DNA from: Ferruginibacter sp.
GTDB lineage: Bacteria > Bacteroidota > Bacteroidia > Chitinophagales > Chitinophagaceae
Assembly (NCBI GenBank): GCA_014379905.1
Contig: JACMKX010000135.1
Location: 1 to 44,919, forward strand
Direction of reading: 5' to 3'
DNA: 44,919 bases
A program made the translations under genes and the position numbers. Position 1 is the first letter of the stretch, and each line of letters starts with the position of its first letter. Shown here piece after piece: positions 7,837-17,763 of the stretch. The notes under the pieces are model-generated. The model worked only from the letters and a program-made list of their open reading frames with translations, made no database searches and had not been told where the DNA came from.

Positions 7837-10272
7837 ATGAAAAATATATTCCTGCCTGTAATGCTAGTGCTGTTATTACAAACAGCCATAAAAGCCCAGG
7901 ACAGTATGCGATTGATAAAAGCTACCCGTACTACCCTTCCAATAAAGATTGATGGAAATATAAACGACGAAGCCTGGAAAATTGCCCCTGTATTTGACCG
8001 CTTTGTTGAAATGAGGCCAACTTTTAATAATCCCGAAAATGCGTCCAGCCGCACTGAAGCCTGGATCGTTTATGATAATGACGCTGTTTATTTTGGAGGT
8101 ATCTGCTATGAGCCATCCCTTGATTCCATTTCTTCAGAACTGGTGGGAAGGGATATTGTTGGGATAAATGACTTTATTGGTATTATGTTCGACACTTACC
8201 AGGACAGGATCAATGGTGTAGGATTTTATGTTACCGCACTGGGAGAACAGTTTGATGCAAAATATTCACTTGGTGAGGAAGACGGCAGCTGGAATGCAGT
8301 ATACCAGACTGCTACCAAAGTAAATGCCGGCAACTGGACATTTGAAATGCGCATTCCTTATGCGGCGCTTCGCTTCAGCAAAAAAAATATCCAGGATTGG
8401 GGCATTAATGTAACCCGCAAAAGGGTAAAATCGGGAAAACAGTTTAGCTGGAGTCCTATTAGTCCAAACAAATTTGGTTTAATGAACCAGGCAGGCAACC
8501 TGGTTGGACTGGAAAATATTAAACCCCCTGTCAGGCTTTCCTTTAGTCCCTATATTTCTGCTTATGGCAATAGTTTTCCAACCCCGGATGGCCGGCATAC
8601 CAATAATGGATCGGTTAATGGGGGCATGGATGTAAAGTACGGCCTGACCAAAGCTTTTACATTGGACATGACCCTGATACCCGATTTTGGACAAGTACAA
8701 AGCGATAACCAGGTGCTCAACCTTTCTCCTTTTGAGGTTAAGTTCAATGAGAACCGTTCCTTTTTTACAGAAGGCACAGAACTTTTTAATAAAGGCAACT
8801 TTTTTTACAGCCGCAGAATTGGCGGCGAACCCATTAATTATAAAGAACCCTACAATAAACTACAACGAAGAGATACCATCCTGAAAAACCCGGGCGAAAC
8901 AAAACTGATTAATGCTACCAAAATAAGTGGAAGAACCCGCGGAGGCTTGGGTATAGGCATTTTTAATGCAATAACACAAGCCCAGCATGCATCCATTTTT
9001 AACGACAGCACGCTTCTTCATTACAAACTTCAAACAAGTCCCATAGCCAATTACAACATCATTGTATTGGACCAGACAATGAAAAACAATTCGAGTGTAA
9101 CATTGATCAATACCAACGTATTAAGAAGTGGCACTACATATGATGCCAATGTAACAGCGGCTATGTTTGATCTGTACGATAAAAAAGTAGACTGGAATAT
9201 ATGGGGACGGGTTGCCAATAGCAGGCTCACGGGTAATAATAAAAATGTTTCGGGGCTATTGTACGAATTGAACCTGGGTAAGTTTCGTGGCCCGCTTAAT
9301 TTCGAAGTGCATCATTACCTGGCGGACAATAAGTACCAGCAAAATGATATGGGCTATTTTACCAACAGCAATTATTTTTTGTCGGGGTTCCAGGTATGGT
9401 ATAAAGTAAACAAGCCACGTTATTTTTATAACAGTGTAAATTTTAACCTGGAAGGTAATTATACCGAGCAGTATAGCCCCCGGCGCTACCAGTCACTCGA
9501 AACGAATTTTAATATAAACAGCCAGCTAAAAAGTTTGTGGACAATAGGTATCAACGGCTATTTAAATCAACAGGGCCAGGATTTTTATGAACCCCGCATG
9601 TATGGAGCAATGTTTAAAAGGCCTGCCATCGGAGGAATGGGTTTCTTTATAAACAGTAACAGGGCAAAAAAATACGCTGCCGAACTGGAATATAGTTACG
9701 CCGGTTCAAAAAAATATGATAATAATAATCATGCAGTTTCTATCTGGAATCAATACCGCTTTAACAAGAAGCTGACTATTGGATTTTCTTCGTTCAATGA
9801 ATCAAAGAAAAACGATGTAGGATTTGCTACACTTAACCAGCCCGCAGACTCTTCTTTTTTTGGCTTGAGAAAAGTTACTACCTCAGAAAATATTTTAACT
9901 GCCAAATATAATTTTAATATCAAAATGGGCCTCACTTTCAGGGCAAGACATTATTGGAGAAAAGTAGATTACAATCAATACTTTTTGTTGCAAAAAAACG
10001 GTTTACTGGAAGATGTTTCCTATGTTCCCCGTAACCCCGAAAACAATGTAAATTTCTTTAACATCGACATGGTATATACCTGGCAGTTTGCCCTGGGAAG
10101 TTTTATTAATATTGGCTGGAAGAATGCCGGGTTTGCTTCAAGCCCGGAAGTAAAAATACCTTACTATAAAAACCTGAGCAACACTTTAAGAGACCCGAAA
10201 GAAAATAATTTTTCTGTTAAGGTTATATATTTCCTGGATTACCTGGATTTGAAAAAGATGAAGAAGAAGTAA
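7837..10272 (+). CDS. DUF5916 outer-membrane beta-barrel protein with N-terminal CBM9-like domain
   Basis: An 811-residue protein with a signal peptide ending near AIKAQ. Residues 30-200 form a family-9 carbohydrate-binding-like domain with the hallmark KIDGNINDEAW and a following VYFGGICYE strand. The remainder (about 230-811) is rich in alternating aromatic strands and is typical of DUF5916, which is predicted to form an outer-membrane barrel. Members of this family are common in Bacteroidota and lack an established function; roles in binding or transport are guessed from the CBM9 module. The start is ATG 7837, ahead of a clear signal sequence. It appears to be monocistronic. Confidence 0.85.
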   Translation: MKNIFLPVMLVLLLQTAIKAQDSMRLIKATRTTLPIKIDGNINDEAWKIAPVFDRFVEMRPTFNNPENASSRTEAWIVYDNDAVYFGGICYEPSLDSISSELVGRDIVGINDFIGIMFDTYQDRINGVGFYVTALGEQFDAKYSLGEEDGSWNAVYQTATKVNAGNWTFEMRIPYAALRFSKKNIQDWGINVTRKRVKSGKQFSWSPISPNKFGLMNQAGNLVGLENIKPPVRLSFSPYISAYGNSFPTPDGRHTNNGSVNGGMDVKYGLTKAFTLDMTLIPDFGQVQSDNQVLNLSPFEVKFNENRSFFTEGTELFNKGNFFYSRRIGGEPINYKEPYNKLQRRDTILKNPGETKLINATKISGRTRGGLGIGIFNAITQAQHASIFNDSTLLHYKLQTSPIANYNIIVLDQTMKNNSSVTLINTNVLRSGTTYDANVTAAMFDLYDKKVDWNIWGRVANSRLTGNNKNVSGLLYELNLGKFRGPLNFEVHHYLADNKYQQNDMGYFTNSNYFLSGFQVWYKVNKPRYFYNSVNFNLEGNYTEQYSPRRYQSLETNFNINSQLKSLWTIGINGYLNQQGQDFYEPRMYGAMFKRPAIGGMGFFINSNRAKKYAAELEYSYAGSKKYDNNNHAVSIWNQYRFNKKLTIGFSSFNESKKNDVGFATLNQPADSSFFGLRKVTTSENILTAKYNFNIKMGLTFRARHYWRKVDYNQYFLLQKNGLLEDVSYVPRNPENNVNFFNIDMVYTWQFALGSFINIGWKNAGFASSPEVKIPYYKNLSNTLRDPKENNFSVKVIYFLDYLDLKKMKKK

Positions 10273-10473
10273 ATTTTATTACACGAATTGAATCGAATTA
10301 CACGAATTTTACATGGCCGGCGTTTCAGGTAAAACCCAGGATTGATATTTTTTTATAACAGGAATTTTAGGCACGAATTTCATGAATTAAAAACTATAAT
10401 TGATTAGGGGAAGCATTTTATAAGTAACAAAAAATCTAAACTTCCTTATTCCTTATTGGATATTCCTTATTTC
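10273..10473. repeat. AT-rich intergenic region with short degenerate repeats
   Basis: This gap between convergent genes holds copies of CACGAATT-type words (near 10281-10306 and again near 10371-10385) and tandem TTCCTTATT-like words (near 10440-10476). These are common non-coding debris in Bacteroidota. No strong terminator hairpin was found. Confidence 0.5.
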
Positions 10474-11451
10474 TTATTTACCAGTAAAAACTTCCATCAA
10501 CCTCATCACCTCACACCCTTCTTCTGCCGGGCATGGATTTTCTGCCTTGCCTAAAAAATACTGAACGGCTTGTGCTATCATGGGCTGCTGAACATGATAA
10601 GGCGCTTCGAAAGATATTTTTTCTTTTGCACCATTTTTATTAATCATCATATGCTGTTCTCCAAAAACAGGGAAAGAAATACTGCCTTTATTTCCGTAGA
10701 TGATACATTCATCGGCGTTGGAACCAGCATTAAAATCCCATTTGCCGGTAAATTTAATCCCATTATCAAATACAATATTTCCTTTTACCCGGTCATCGGC
10801 CATGTACAGGCTGTTGCTGTTAGCAGATGTACCCGAGGCATTTTTTACTTTCCCAAAATAATAAAGCATTAGTCCCAGCTGGTGCGGAGCCATATCATTA
10901 AACAATCCGCCACCGGAAATGGCAGGATCTACTCTCCATGCTTTTTGCGGCTGCTCCAGTTCTTCTTCACTTAGTGCTATACGGTCGAAGGCAAGATCAA
11001 CATGGGTAGGCTCCCCTATAGCCCCTTCATCTATCAACTCTTTTATTTTGTTAAAAAAAGGCTGCGCCCTCCGGTAATGTGCCACTACGAGTTTAATGTT
11101 ATTTTCTTCAGCCCGTTTTTTTATTTGCGTTGCTGCAGCAAAATTAAGCGCCATCGGTTTTTCAACATATACCGGTTTGCCTGCGGCTATGGCTGCGAGC
11201 GCATAAGCTTCATGACTACCGGGAGGTGTAGCAATATAGATCGCATTGATATCCGGATCTGCAATCAATGCGGCTGCATCTCTATAATATTTTGAAACAT
11301 TATGCCGTTGCGCATAGTCTTTCGCTTTTGCTACATCCCGGCGCATTACCGCCACCAATGAAGAAGCGGCAACTTTATTAAAAGCCGGGCCACTTTTGAG
11401 TTCTGTTACATCACCACAACCTATGATGCCCCATCGTATTTTATCCGTCAT
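10474..11451 (-). CDS. Gfo/Idh/MocA family NAD(P)-dependent oxidoreductase
   Basis: A 325-residue enzyme. The N-terminal Rossmann fold starts with GIIGCGDV (8-15), and the family motif EKP is at 97-99. The C-terminal half is the usual alpha/beta substrate domain with GGGLFNDMAPHQLGL (about 181-195), the conserved histidine-containing segment of this family. These enzymes oxidise or reduce sugars, inositols and related compounds; the substrate cannot be read from sequence. Its start codon overlaps the stop of the upstream aminotransferase gene by one base (TAATG), so the two are translated from one transcript. No signal peptide, hence cytoplasmic. Confidence 0.88.
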   Translation of the reverse strand: MTDKIRWGIIGCGDVTELKSGPAFNKVAASSLVAVMRRDVAKAKDYAQRHNVSKYYRDAAALIADPDINAIYIATPPGSHEAYALAAIAAGKPVYVEKPMALNFAAATQIKKRAEENNIKLVVAHYRRAQPFFNKIKELIDEGAIGEPTHVDLAFDRIALSEEELEQPQKAWRVDPAISGGGLFNDMAPHQLGLMLYYFGKVKNASGTSANSNSLYMADDRVKGNIVFDNGIKFTGKWDFNAGSNADECIIYGNKGSISFPVFGEQHMMINKNGAKEKISFEAPYHVQQPMIAQAVQYFLGKAENPCPAEEGCEVMRLMEVFTGK

Positions 11452-12746
11452 TATTTTTTTGCTGCAATTTGGGTGATAGCCATTATTAATTTATCCAGGT
11501 CCTTAATTTTGGTATACACATGCGGCGTAATTCTAACGCAATGAATATTTTCCCAGTTGATACTTACGGTGTGAATCTTGTATTTTGCGAATAACTGGCT
11601 GTCCAATTCTTGTGCTGTTAATCCATCCACGCTTACACCACAAATAGCACAGGAGTAAAGCGGGTTCAATGAAGTATGCAATTTTACTCCAGGGATTTTG
11701 CTTACTGCTGATGCCCAGTAATTTTTTAAATAATGAATGCGTTCCTGCTTACGCTCCGGTCCGATTGCGTTATGAAAATTAACCGCTTCTCCTATGGCCT
11801 GCTCTATCGGGAAACTCCGCGTACCCAATGTTTCAAATTTTCTTATATCATCACTCTCTGGTTTATCATTACAAACCAATGGCCATGTATTGGCTATCTT
11901 TTGTTTTTTTATCCATAACATACCGCTACCAACAGGCGCACTTAAAAATTTGTGCAGGCTGGCGCCAAAATAATCGCAGCCAAGTTGCGGTATTTTAAAA
12001 TTGAGCAGGCCAAATGAATGGGCGCCGTCTACCAGGGTTTCTATCCCTCTCCGGGCGGCCATCGCTGTTATTTTTTTTACAGGCATTATTTGCCCTACCC
12101 AGTTTATCACGTGGGTAATGTGCAGCAGTTTTGTTTTGGATGTAATAGCATTTTCATAAGCCCTTACAATAGCTTCGTCATCTTCTATCGGAAAATCAAA
12201 ATTAACCTGTTTGTAAACAATGCCTTCCCTGCTGGCCCTCTGGTTCCAGGCGTTGATCATGTTAGGATAATCCTGCCGGGTGCCGATAACCTCGTCCCCT
12301 TTTTGTAATCTTAATCCATAAATCACTGTATTCAGGGCTTCGGTACTATTCCGGTTAATAGCAATTTCTTCGGGCAAAGCGCCTCCCAGCTCTGCGAGTT
12401 TTTCCCGTAACGGTTCACGGCCCATATCCATCACCCGCCACATGTAATAAGAAGGGCCTTCGTTGGCTAGTTTGTTGTATCGATCAAGGGCTTCCTGAAC
12501 TACCCTGGGTGCCGGACTCACGCCCCCATTATTTAAATTTATGATGGATGGATTTACTGTGTAAGCCTGCTGTATTACCGACCAGTAATCTTCGTCAGCT
12601 GCTATTTTTGCAGCAGGAACGCCGGTTCTATCCCTCCGGATGGTGCTAAATTCAGCAGCATGCAATTCATTAAACAGGTTGCCGGCAGAAAAGGTACCGG
12701 CAAGCAAACCTGCTTTTTGCAGGAAAAATCTACGGGTATCACTCAT
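11451..12746 (-). CDS. Class V aminotransferase-fold PLP enzyme with Tat-type leader
   Basis: A 431-residue enzyme of the isopenicillin-N-epimerase/cysteine-desulfurase-like class V aminotransferase group. The N-terminus has a twin-arginine-type leader, TRRFFLQKAGLLAG (4-17), suggesting folded export by the Tat system, unusual for a PLP enzyme but recurrent in this subgroup. The PLP lysine is K266 in GASLHKFLSAPVGSG, and the preceding LVDGAHSFG provides the cofactor-ring aspartate. Substrate is unknown. It is followed by a Gfo/Idh/MocA oxidoreductase with a 1-base overlap, so the pair probably acts on one pathway. Confidence 0.85.
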   Translation of the reverse strand: MSDTRRFFLQKAGLLAGTFSAGNLFNELHAAEFSTIRRDRTGVPAAKIAADEDYWSVIQQAYTVNPSIINLNNGGVSPAPRVVQEALDRYNKLANEGPSYYMWRVMDMGREPLREKLAELGGALPEEIAINRNSTEALNTVIYGLRLQKGDEVIGTRQDYPNMINAWNQRASREGIVYKQVNFDFPIEDDEAIVRAYENAITSKTKLLHITHVINWVGQIMPVKKITAMAARRGIETLVDGAHSFGLLNFKIPQLGCDYFGASLHKFLSAPVGSGMLWIKKQKIANTWPLVCNDKPESDDIRKFETLGTRSFPIEQAIGEAVNFHNAIGPERKQERIHYLKNYWASAVSKIPGVKLHTSLNPLYSCAICGVSVDGLTAQELDSQLFAKYKIHTVSINWENIHCVRITPHVYTKIKDLDKLIMAITQIAAKK

Positions 12747-12920
12747 CTTTTTTATTAGTAAGATAAAATAAAAACGGATGAATGTGGAAAATTTAATTCA
12801 ATAATAATGAGCAATGTCCTCAAAAATTCGTGTTCCTTCTTATCTTTAAATACATTCAGGCCATGGCATGTATTTTGTTAAATGGCTGCTACATCCCTTC
12901 CCATAAGAAAATAATCGTTC

Positions 12921-14291
12921 ATGTTCAAGCACATTATTCTTATGTCAAAGCAAAAAAATGTTTTTTTAGCGTGGTTTATTGTATGTATGAATGCTACTCC
13001 TTTTTCTTACTCACAGCAGCAAACAGCCGTATATGCAAGCATTTCCGGGGCTGTAAATGCATATTATGAATATTTACCGCAAGGTTATCCTGCTGCCGGT
13101 GTAAAATACCCGCTTATACTTTTTGTACATGGCTTTGGTGAAAGGGGGCCGGGTACTGCTGCCACGCTTCCCGCTGTTTTAAGAAATGGCATCCCCAAGC
13201 TCATCAATGACGGAACTTTTCCTACCAGTTTTACAGTAAACGGGCAAACCTTCAAATTTATAATTGTATCTCCCCAGTTTGGAGGTTCTGGTTTCCCGAG
13301 TGTGAATGACATAAATAATATGCTCAATTATGCCGTTAATAAATACCCGGTAGATATTAACCGCATTTATTTAACCGGTTTAAGCATGGGTGGCGGCGTT
13401 AGCTGGTATTATCCCGGCTACAATGCTTATTTTGCCAACCGCATAGCTGCTACTGTTCCTGTATGTGGCGCAACAGAGGTATCGCAGGCTTACGCCGACC
13501 GCATTGCTGCTGCAAACCTTCCTGTATGGGCTACCCATAACCTCAATGATCCGCAGGTTGCATCCTCCATCACCAGTACAATGGTGGACCTGGTTAACAA
13601 CAGGCCTTCGCCACCCAATCCTTTGGCAAAGAAAACAATTTTCCAGTTGGGTGGGCATGATGCCTGGACACAAACCTACAATCCCTCCTTCAGGGAAAAT
13701 GGGTTGAATATTTATGAGTGGATGTTGCAGTACAGAAGAAACTTCATTGTACTACCAGTATCCGGCCTGTCATTTTCTGCCCAGCAGGTATCCAATGCAA
13801 AAAGAGTTCAGTTAAGATGGTCAACCGAATCAGAAACAAATATTACCGGTTTCAGGATCATGCGCAGTACCAATGGTATCGATTTTACAAATATTGGTTT
13901 TGTAAATCCGGCAGGTATAGGAGGTAACGGAGCTTCTTACACCTATACTGATGAGTATCCATTTTCCGGCAAAGATTTTTACAGGCTGGAAGTTCAGGAG
14001 TTAACCGGTGGAGTAACCCTTAGCGATATTCGCCTGGTTACACTGGATGGTTATGCTGACATTCTTATTTCCCCTAACCCTGTTAAAGAAACGATGAATC
14101 TTCAAACAGGGCTGCAATTAAAAAATGCTACCCTCCGGATCCTTAATAGCAGCGGGCAACAGGTATTTACAAAGATTATAAACGGAAGCGGAAATATTTC
14201 CGTAAAAATTCCTGGTCTGCCGCCGGGTATGTATGTGGCAAAAATTACTGACCGGGAAAATATACGACAGTTAAAATTTGTGAAACAATAA
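12921..14291 (+). CDS. Secreted alpha/beta-hydrolase (esterase) with T9SS sorting tail
   Basis: 456 residues from ATG 12921; ATG 12942 gives a more typical signal peptide (MSKQKNVFLAWFIVCMN, ending near SYSQ) and is an equally good start. The hydrolase domain (about 40-265) has LILFVHGFGERG, the elbow GLSMGG with Ser155, and a late GGHDAW histidine, as in polyhydroxybutyrate-depolymerase or feruloyl-esterase-like enzymes. A fibronectin-III-like segment follows (about 275-370), then a type IX secretion C-terminal domain (about 380-456) starting ISPNPVKE and ending in a strand with KLKFVKQ-like composition. The product is therefore predicted to be secreted or attached at the cell surface. It is followed by a probable terminator. 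Confidence 0.88.
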   Translation: MFKHIILMSKQKNVFLAWFIVCMNATPFSYSQQQTAVYASISGAVNAYYEYLPQGYPAAGVKYPLILFVHGFGERGPGTAATLPAVLRNGIPKLINDGTFPTSFTVNGQTFKFIIVSPQFGGSGFPSVNDINNMLNYAVNKYPVDINRIYLTGLSMGGGVSWYYPGYNAYFANRIAATVPVCGATEVSQAYADRIAAANLPVWATHNLNDPQVASSITSTMVDLVNNRPSPPNPLAKKTIFQLGGHDAWTQTYNPSFRENGLNIYEWMLQYRRNFIVLPVSGLSFSAQQVSNAKRVQLRWSTESETNITGFRIMRSTNGIDFTNIGFVNPAGIGGNGASYTYTDEYPFSGKDFYRLEVQELTGGVTLSDIRLVTLDGYADILISPNPVKETMNLQTGLQLKNATLRILNSSGQQVFTKIINGSGNISVKIPGLPPGMYVAKITDRENIRQLKFVKQ

Positions 14292-14295
14292 ATAT

Positions 14296-14323
14296 AAGAC
14301 CCTGGTCATACAGGGCTTTTTTA
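14296..14323 (+). terminator. Probable terminator after the T9SS esterase gene
   Basis: AAGACCCTG and CAGGGCTT form an 8-bp stem with one bulged A and a six-base loop, followed by a T-run. It starts a few bases after the esterase stop. Confidence 0.65.
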
Positions 14324-14425
14324 GTTAAATTACAGGCTTAGCCTTTTATCACATTTCTGTTTGCTCCTATTCCTTGTTTATACATTCAATGTATATTTGA
14401 TGCCAACTAAATACAACCTCCGGCA

Positions 14426-15487
14426 ATGAGCTTTGCTGATAAAGTGTTATTCTTTTTTAGTGCGCTGGGCGCATTCAACGGATTGCTGTTGGGAATTTAT
14501 TTTATTTTTTTTTCAGCCAAAAAGAACCTGTCCAATTATTTCCTGGGGGCATTGTTACTGGTATTGAGCATAAGAATAGGAAAATCTGTGGCTTACTTTT
14601 TCGACTATGGCTTGCCTAAAATATACCTGCAAATGGGACTCACGGCCTGTTTTTTTATTGGCCCGTTTTTGTATTTCTTTACCAGGTCGGAAACAGAACA
14701 AACCAGGAAATTACCCAGGTTCTGGGCATGGCAGTTGCTATTTTGGTTGTTCCTTATTTTATTAACAGGGATCCTTTATCCTTATCAACGTTTTCCAGCA
14801 TATTGGGGGAAATACATTATACCCCTTATTTATGTGCAATGGGGCATCTACATCGCTTTTACCATTGTATTATTAATACCGATATTGAAAAAAATAGGCA
14901 GGAAAGAATCTTTAAAAACTTTTGAAAAATGGATCTTAACCATCTGTGCGGGCGTATTAATTTTATTCGTTTCCTATGTTTGGGCAATTTTAAATATTAC
15001 CAAAGGCAGCTACATTAATGGGGCGCTATTTTTTTCTATCATCATTTACCTGCTGGTGTTTATACTGCTTTACCGAAAAAAAACAAATGACTTGTCTGCC
15101 TTTTCTACACAAAAGTATGCCGACAAAAAACTAAGCGGAAGTGAGGCACAGCTTATCATTAATAAGCTAAAAAGAGTGATGGAAGAAAAAGAGCTGTTTA
15201 AGAACCCTAACCTTAAAGTGAATGACCTTGCCAGGGAGATCAAAATTTCCGGCCACCAGCTGTCACAGGTTCTAAATGATAATATCGAAAAAAATTTTAC
15301 ACTGTTTGTAAATGAATACCGTATCCAGGAAGCTTGCGGGCTGCTGGTTCGAAACAGCAACTTAACCATTGACGCTATTGCTGATGAGGTAGGATTTAAT
15401 GCAAAATCTACCTTTTTCGCCACTTTCAAAAAGATAAAAGGCATGACCCCCAGTGCTTACCAGCAGTCTGCTACTCCTGATTTATAA
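14426..15487 (+). CDS. Membrane-anchored AraC-family transcriptional regulator
   Basis: A 353-residue protein. The N-terminal 215 residues contain about seven hydrophobic segments, and the C-terminal part (about 250-345) is an AraC-type double helix-turn-helix ending with the conserved stretch GFNAKSTFFATFKKIKGMTPSAYQ. TM-AraC proteins of this layout are common in Bacteroidota; they are thought to sense a signal at the membrane and act directly on DNA. The next gene downstream, a PQQ sugar dehydrogenase fusion on the same strand 108 bases away, is a possible target, but this is inference. Confidence 0.88.
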   Translation: MSFADKVLFFFSALGAFNGLLLGIYFIFFSAKKNLSNYFLGALLLVLSIRIGKSVAYFFDYGLPKIYLQMGLTACFFIGPFLYFFTRSETEQTRKLPRFWAWQLLFWLFLILLTGILYPYQRFPAYWGKYIIPLIYVQWGIYIAFTIVLLIPILKKIGRKESLKTFEKWILTICAGVLILFVSYVWAILNITKGSYINGALFFSIIIYLLVFILLYRKKTNDLSAFSTQKYADKKLSGSEAQLIINKLKRVMEEKELFKNPNLKVNDLAREIKISGHQLSQVLNDNIEKNFTLFVNEYRIQEACGLLVRNSNLTIDAIADEVGFNAKSTFFATFKKIKGMTPSAYQQSATPDL

Positions 15488-15595
15488 ATCCGTACTACCA
15501 AATTCCCTTTACAATACCTGTGCAATAAAAGTATACCAGACATTTGAGAACCGAAATGGAATGAGTCATTTCGATTTCAAAAACATACTTTTAAA

Positions 15596-17104
15596 ATGAA
15601 AAAACTGATCTTATTATTTTGCTTATCCGCGGGTTTTATTCCTGCCTTCTCTCAAAACGCTTTTACAGAAAGACAATTGATAGAAAACATTATACAGCTG
15701 TACTTTGATGGATGGGCTACAGGAGATACCAACAAAGTAGGTAAAGCGATGCATGCATCCTGTCGTTTAAAAAATTACAACAACGGAAAATTTACAGAAT
15801 ATAGCAGGAATCATTATCTCAGTTTATTCAAACCACATGAGCGGCCAAAAAATCTTAGCACCCATATAGTTGCCATAGATATTACCAATAACATGGGCAG
15901 TGCGAAGGTAACCATCAGTACAGCAAAAGATCTGTTTACTGATTATTTTAACCTGATGAAAACTGATGAGGGTTGGGTAATCGCTGATAAAGTTTCTACA
16001 CGAACCCCCCACAAAGTCTTTGATGTAAATACCATCAGGCCCGAAAAGGAAACGATACTGGAAGGGCTTAAGCGTCCATGGAGCATGGCTTTTATTTCGG
16101 AAGAAGAAGTGTTGATCTCTGAGAAGGAAGGAAACCTGCTCCGGATGAATTTGGTGAAAAAAGAAAAGACCATTATCCGGGGTTTTCCAACCGACCTTGA
16201 AGACAGCCTGGGCGGTTTTGGAGACAATACCGGCAAATTTGAGGTATTGACTGATCCTGGCTTTAAAAACAATCAATTTATTTATCTCTCTTATGCTGCC
16301 AAAACACAGAAAGGAAGAACGACAAAAATCATCAGGGCAATATTGAACAACGATTCCTTACAACAAATCAAAGTGCTTTTTGTGGCAGAACCTTACACCC
16401 ATGAGCGGGTTCACTATGGGGGAGGAATGATTTTTGGAAAAGATGGTAAATTGTATTTTACCATCGGCGAAAGATTATTCAATGAAAAAGATGAACCTGC
16501 GCTACCTATAGCCCAGGATGTAGAAGATAAGAGAGGAAAAATTTACCGTATCAATCCTGATGGAAGCATTCCGTCAGACAACCCTGTTTTTGGAGATAAA
16601 GCAATTCCCGGTCTGTTTGCAACCGGTATCAGGGCGGCACAGGGTTTAGCATTGGAAGCCATTGCTAATAAAATTTGGTTCAGCGAGCATGGTACGCACC
16701 AGGGAGATGAGATCAATATATTGGAGGCAGGAGCTAATTATGGCTGGCCAATGAAAACAACGGGCAAATACCGGTTTGAAACATTTGCGCCAAAACCTAT
16801 CCCCGGAAATACATATACAGCGCCTTTGTGGTCATGGACGCAAACAGTGGCACCTACCGGTTTGCATTTTTATACAGGTAATGAATTTGCTGCCTGGAAC
16901 CGGAATTTATTGGTAGGTGGGTTATCTAAAGGAAGTTTATGGCGTGTGGTGATAGAGGCTGACACTATAAGAAGTACAGAAGAATTATTTGTGAACGATC
17001 GGGTGAGAATTAGAAAGGTTACACAAAGCCCGGCTGGCAAATTATATATGCTCACTGATGAAGTGAATGGTAAATTAATACGGGTGAAAAACGGGGCATT
17101 GTAG
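15596..17104 (+). CDS. NTF2-like (lumazine-binding-like) domain fused to PQQ-dependent sugar dehydrogenase
   Basis: A 502-residue exported protein with a signal peptide ending near PAFSQ. Residues 22-140 form an NTF2-like domain of the putative lumazine-binding type (YFDGWATGDTNKVGKAMH, and later GWVIADKVS). From about residue 155 it is a soluble aldose-dehydrogenase-like six-bladed propeller. It begins GLKRPWSMAFI, continues with HYGGGMIFGKDGKLYFTIGE, then GIRAAQGLAL, and near the end has WFSEHGTHQGDEINIL and GANYGWP, which are signature blocks of the family. It should oxidise sugar aldehydes in the periplasm with PQQ as cofactor. The usual RNPQG block is RAAQG here, so catalytic efficiency is uncertain. 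The fusion is unusual. Confidence 0.88.
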   Translation: MKKLILLFCLSAGFIPAFSQNAFTERQLIENIIQLYFDGWATGDTNKVGKAMHASCRLKNYNNGKFTEYSRNHYLSLFKPHERPKNLSTHIVAIDITNNMGSAKVTISTAKDLFTDYFNLMKTDEGWVIADKVSTRTPHKVFDVNTIRPEKETILEGLKRPWSMAFISEEEVLISEKEGNLLRMNLVKKEKTIIRGFPTDLEDSLGGFGDNTGKFEVLTDPGFKNNQFIYLSYAAKTQKGRTTKIIRAILNNDSLQQIKVLFVAEPYTHERVHYGGGMIFGKDGKLYFTIGERLFNEKDEPALPIAQDVEDKRGKIYRINPDGSIPSDNPVFGDKAIPGLFATGIRAAQGLALEAIANKIWFSEHGTHQGDEINILEAGANYGWPMKTTGKYRFETFAPKPIPGNTYTAPLWSWTQTVAPTGLHFYTGNEFAAWNRNLLVGGLSKGSLWRVVIEADTIRSTEELFVNDRVRIRKVTQSPAGKLYMLTDEVNGKLIRVKNGAL

Positions 17105-17190
17105 AAAATAGCAGGGGATTAATTCAATTACTTTTTCAACGCTCCATCCAGTTTTTGCCCAACGAAGTCTGCATAATATATAAACTTCTT

Positions 17191-17760
17191 TCAACATGCC
17201 TGGTCTTTTGTGCGTAAGATGGTTTTACTGATGCTCCAGGTTACGGGTGTAATAAATGTGGTATTCCTGGTTTTGGTTCCGGTGTATAAAAGATCTTCCA
17301 ACGGATTATAATCTCCCCTGCCTTTTTCGGTTACACCCCCGGGGTTAAAACTCCTTCCTGCTGAAAAATGCTAAGATTTTCAATGGCCTGCCCTGTTGTC
17401 AAAATAAAGTAATTATCGGCTCCCATTGGCTGCACCACCAGTATATAGGCAATATGAGTCCGGCTTTCTGTTAACATATTTTCTACATTGGTTACCGGAA
17501 ATTTATTTTCCACGTTACCACTTTCAACAGAAGGAAACAACAGGTTCATATTGCCTTTGCTGTCAATCGAAAAAACATAAATGTATCTCGTGCTGTAGTT
17601 GCTTTTCCGGCCACCTGCTGATTTTTCTTCCTCCAGAAAGATAGAAAGCGTGTCCCCTACTTTTACCAGGTCTGTCTTTACTACCTAACGGGAACTGTAT
17701 CCCTGGAAACCTAATTTAAATGGAAACTTGTTGCTGTCTTTCGGTAGCATCATCCGGGCA
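17191..17760 (-). pseudogene. Broken DUF4384-like protein remnant
   Basis: Minus-strand reading from about 17760 gives protein-like sequence (MMLPKDSNKFPFKLGFQGY). It is interrupted by an in-frame TAG at 17685-17687 and then continues VKVGDTLSIFLEEEK and YIYVFSIDSKGNMNLLFP. These are the core blocks of DUF4384, a domain found C-terminal to caspase-type peptidases. A second break lies in the C/G run around 17333-17344: the frame stops at 17331, while the shifted frame continues GRGDYNPLEDLLYTGTKTRN and ends with TWSISKT-like residues at 17191. No start codon remains. I read this as a decayed gene with at least one nonsense change and one frameshift. Confidence 0.6.
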
Positions 17761-17763
17761 ATA

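Noticed and set aside
10436..10480. Short tandem TTCCTTATT-like words as a possible CRISPR or iteron array
   Set aside because: Units are too short and irregular, without unique spacers; ordinary AT-rich intergenic repeats.
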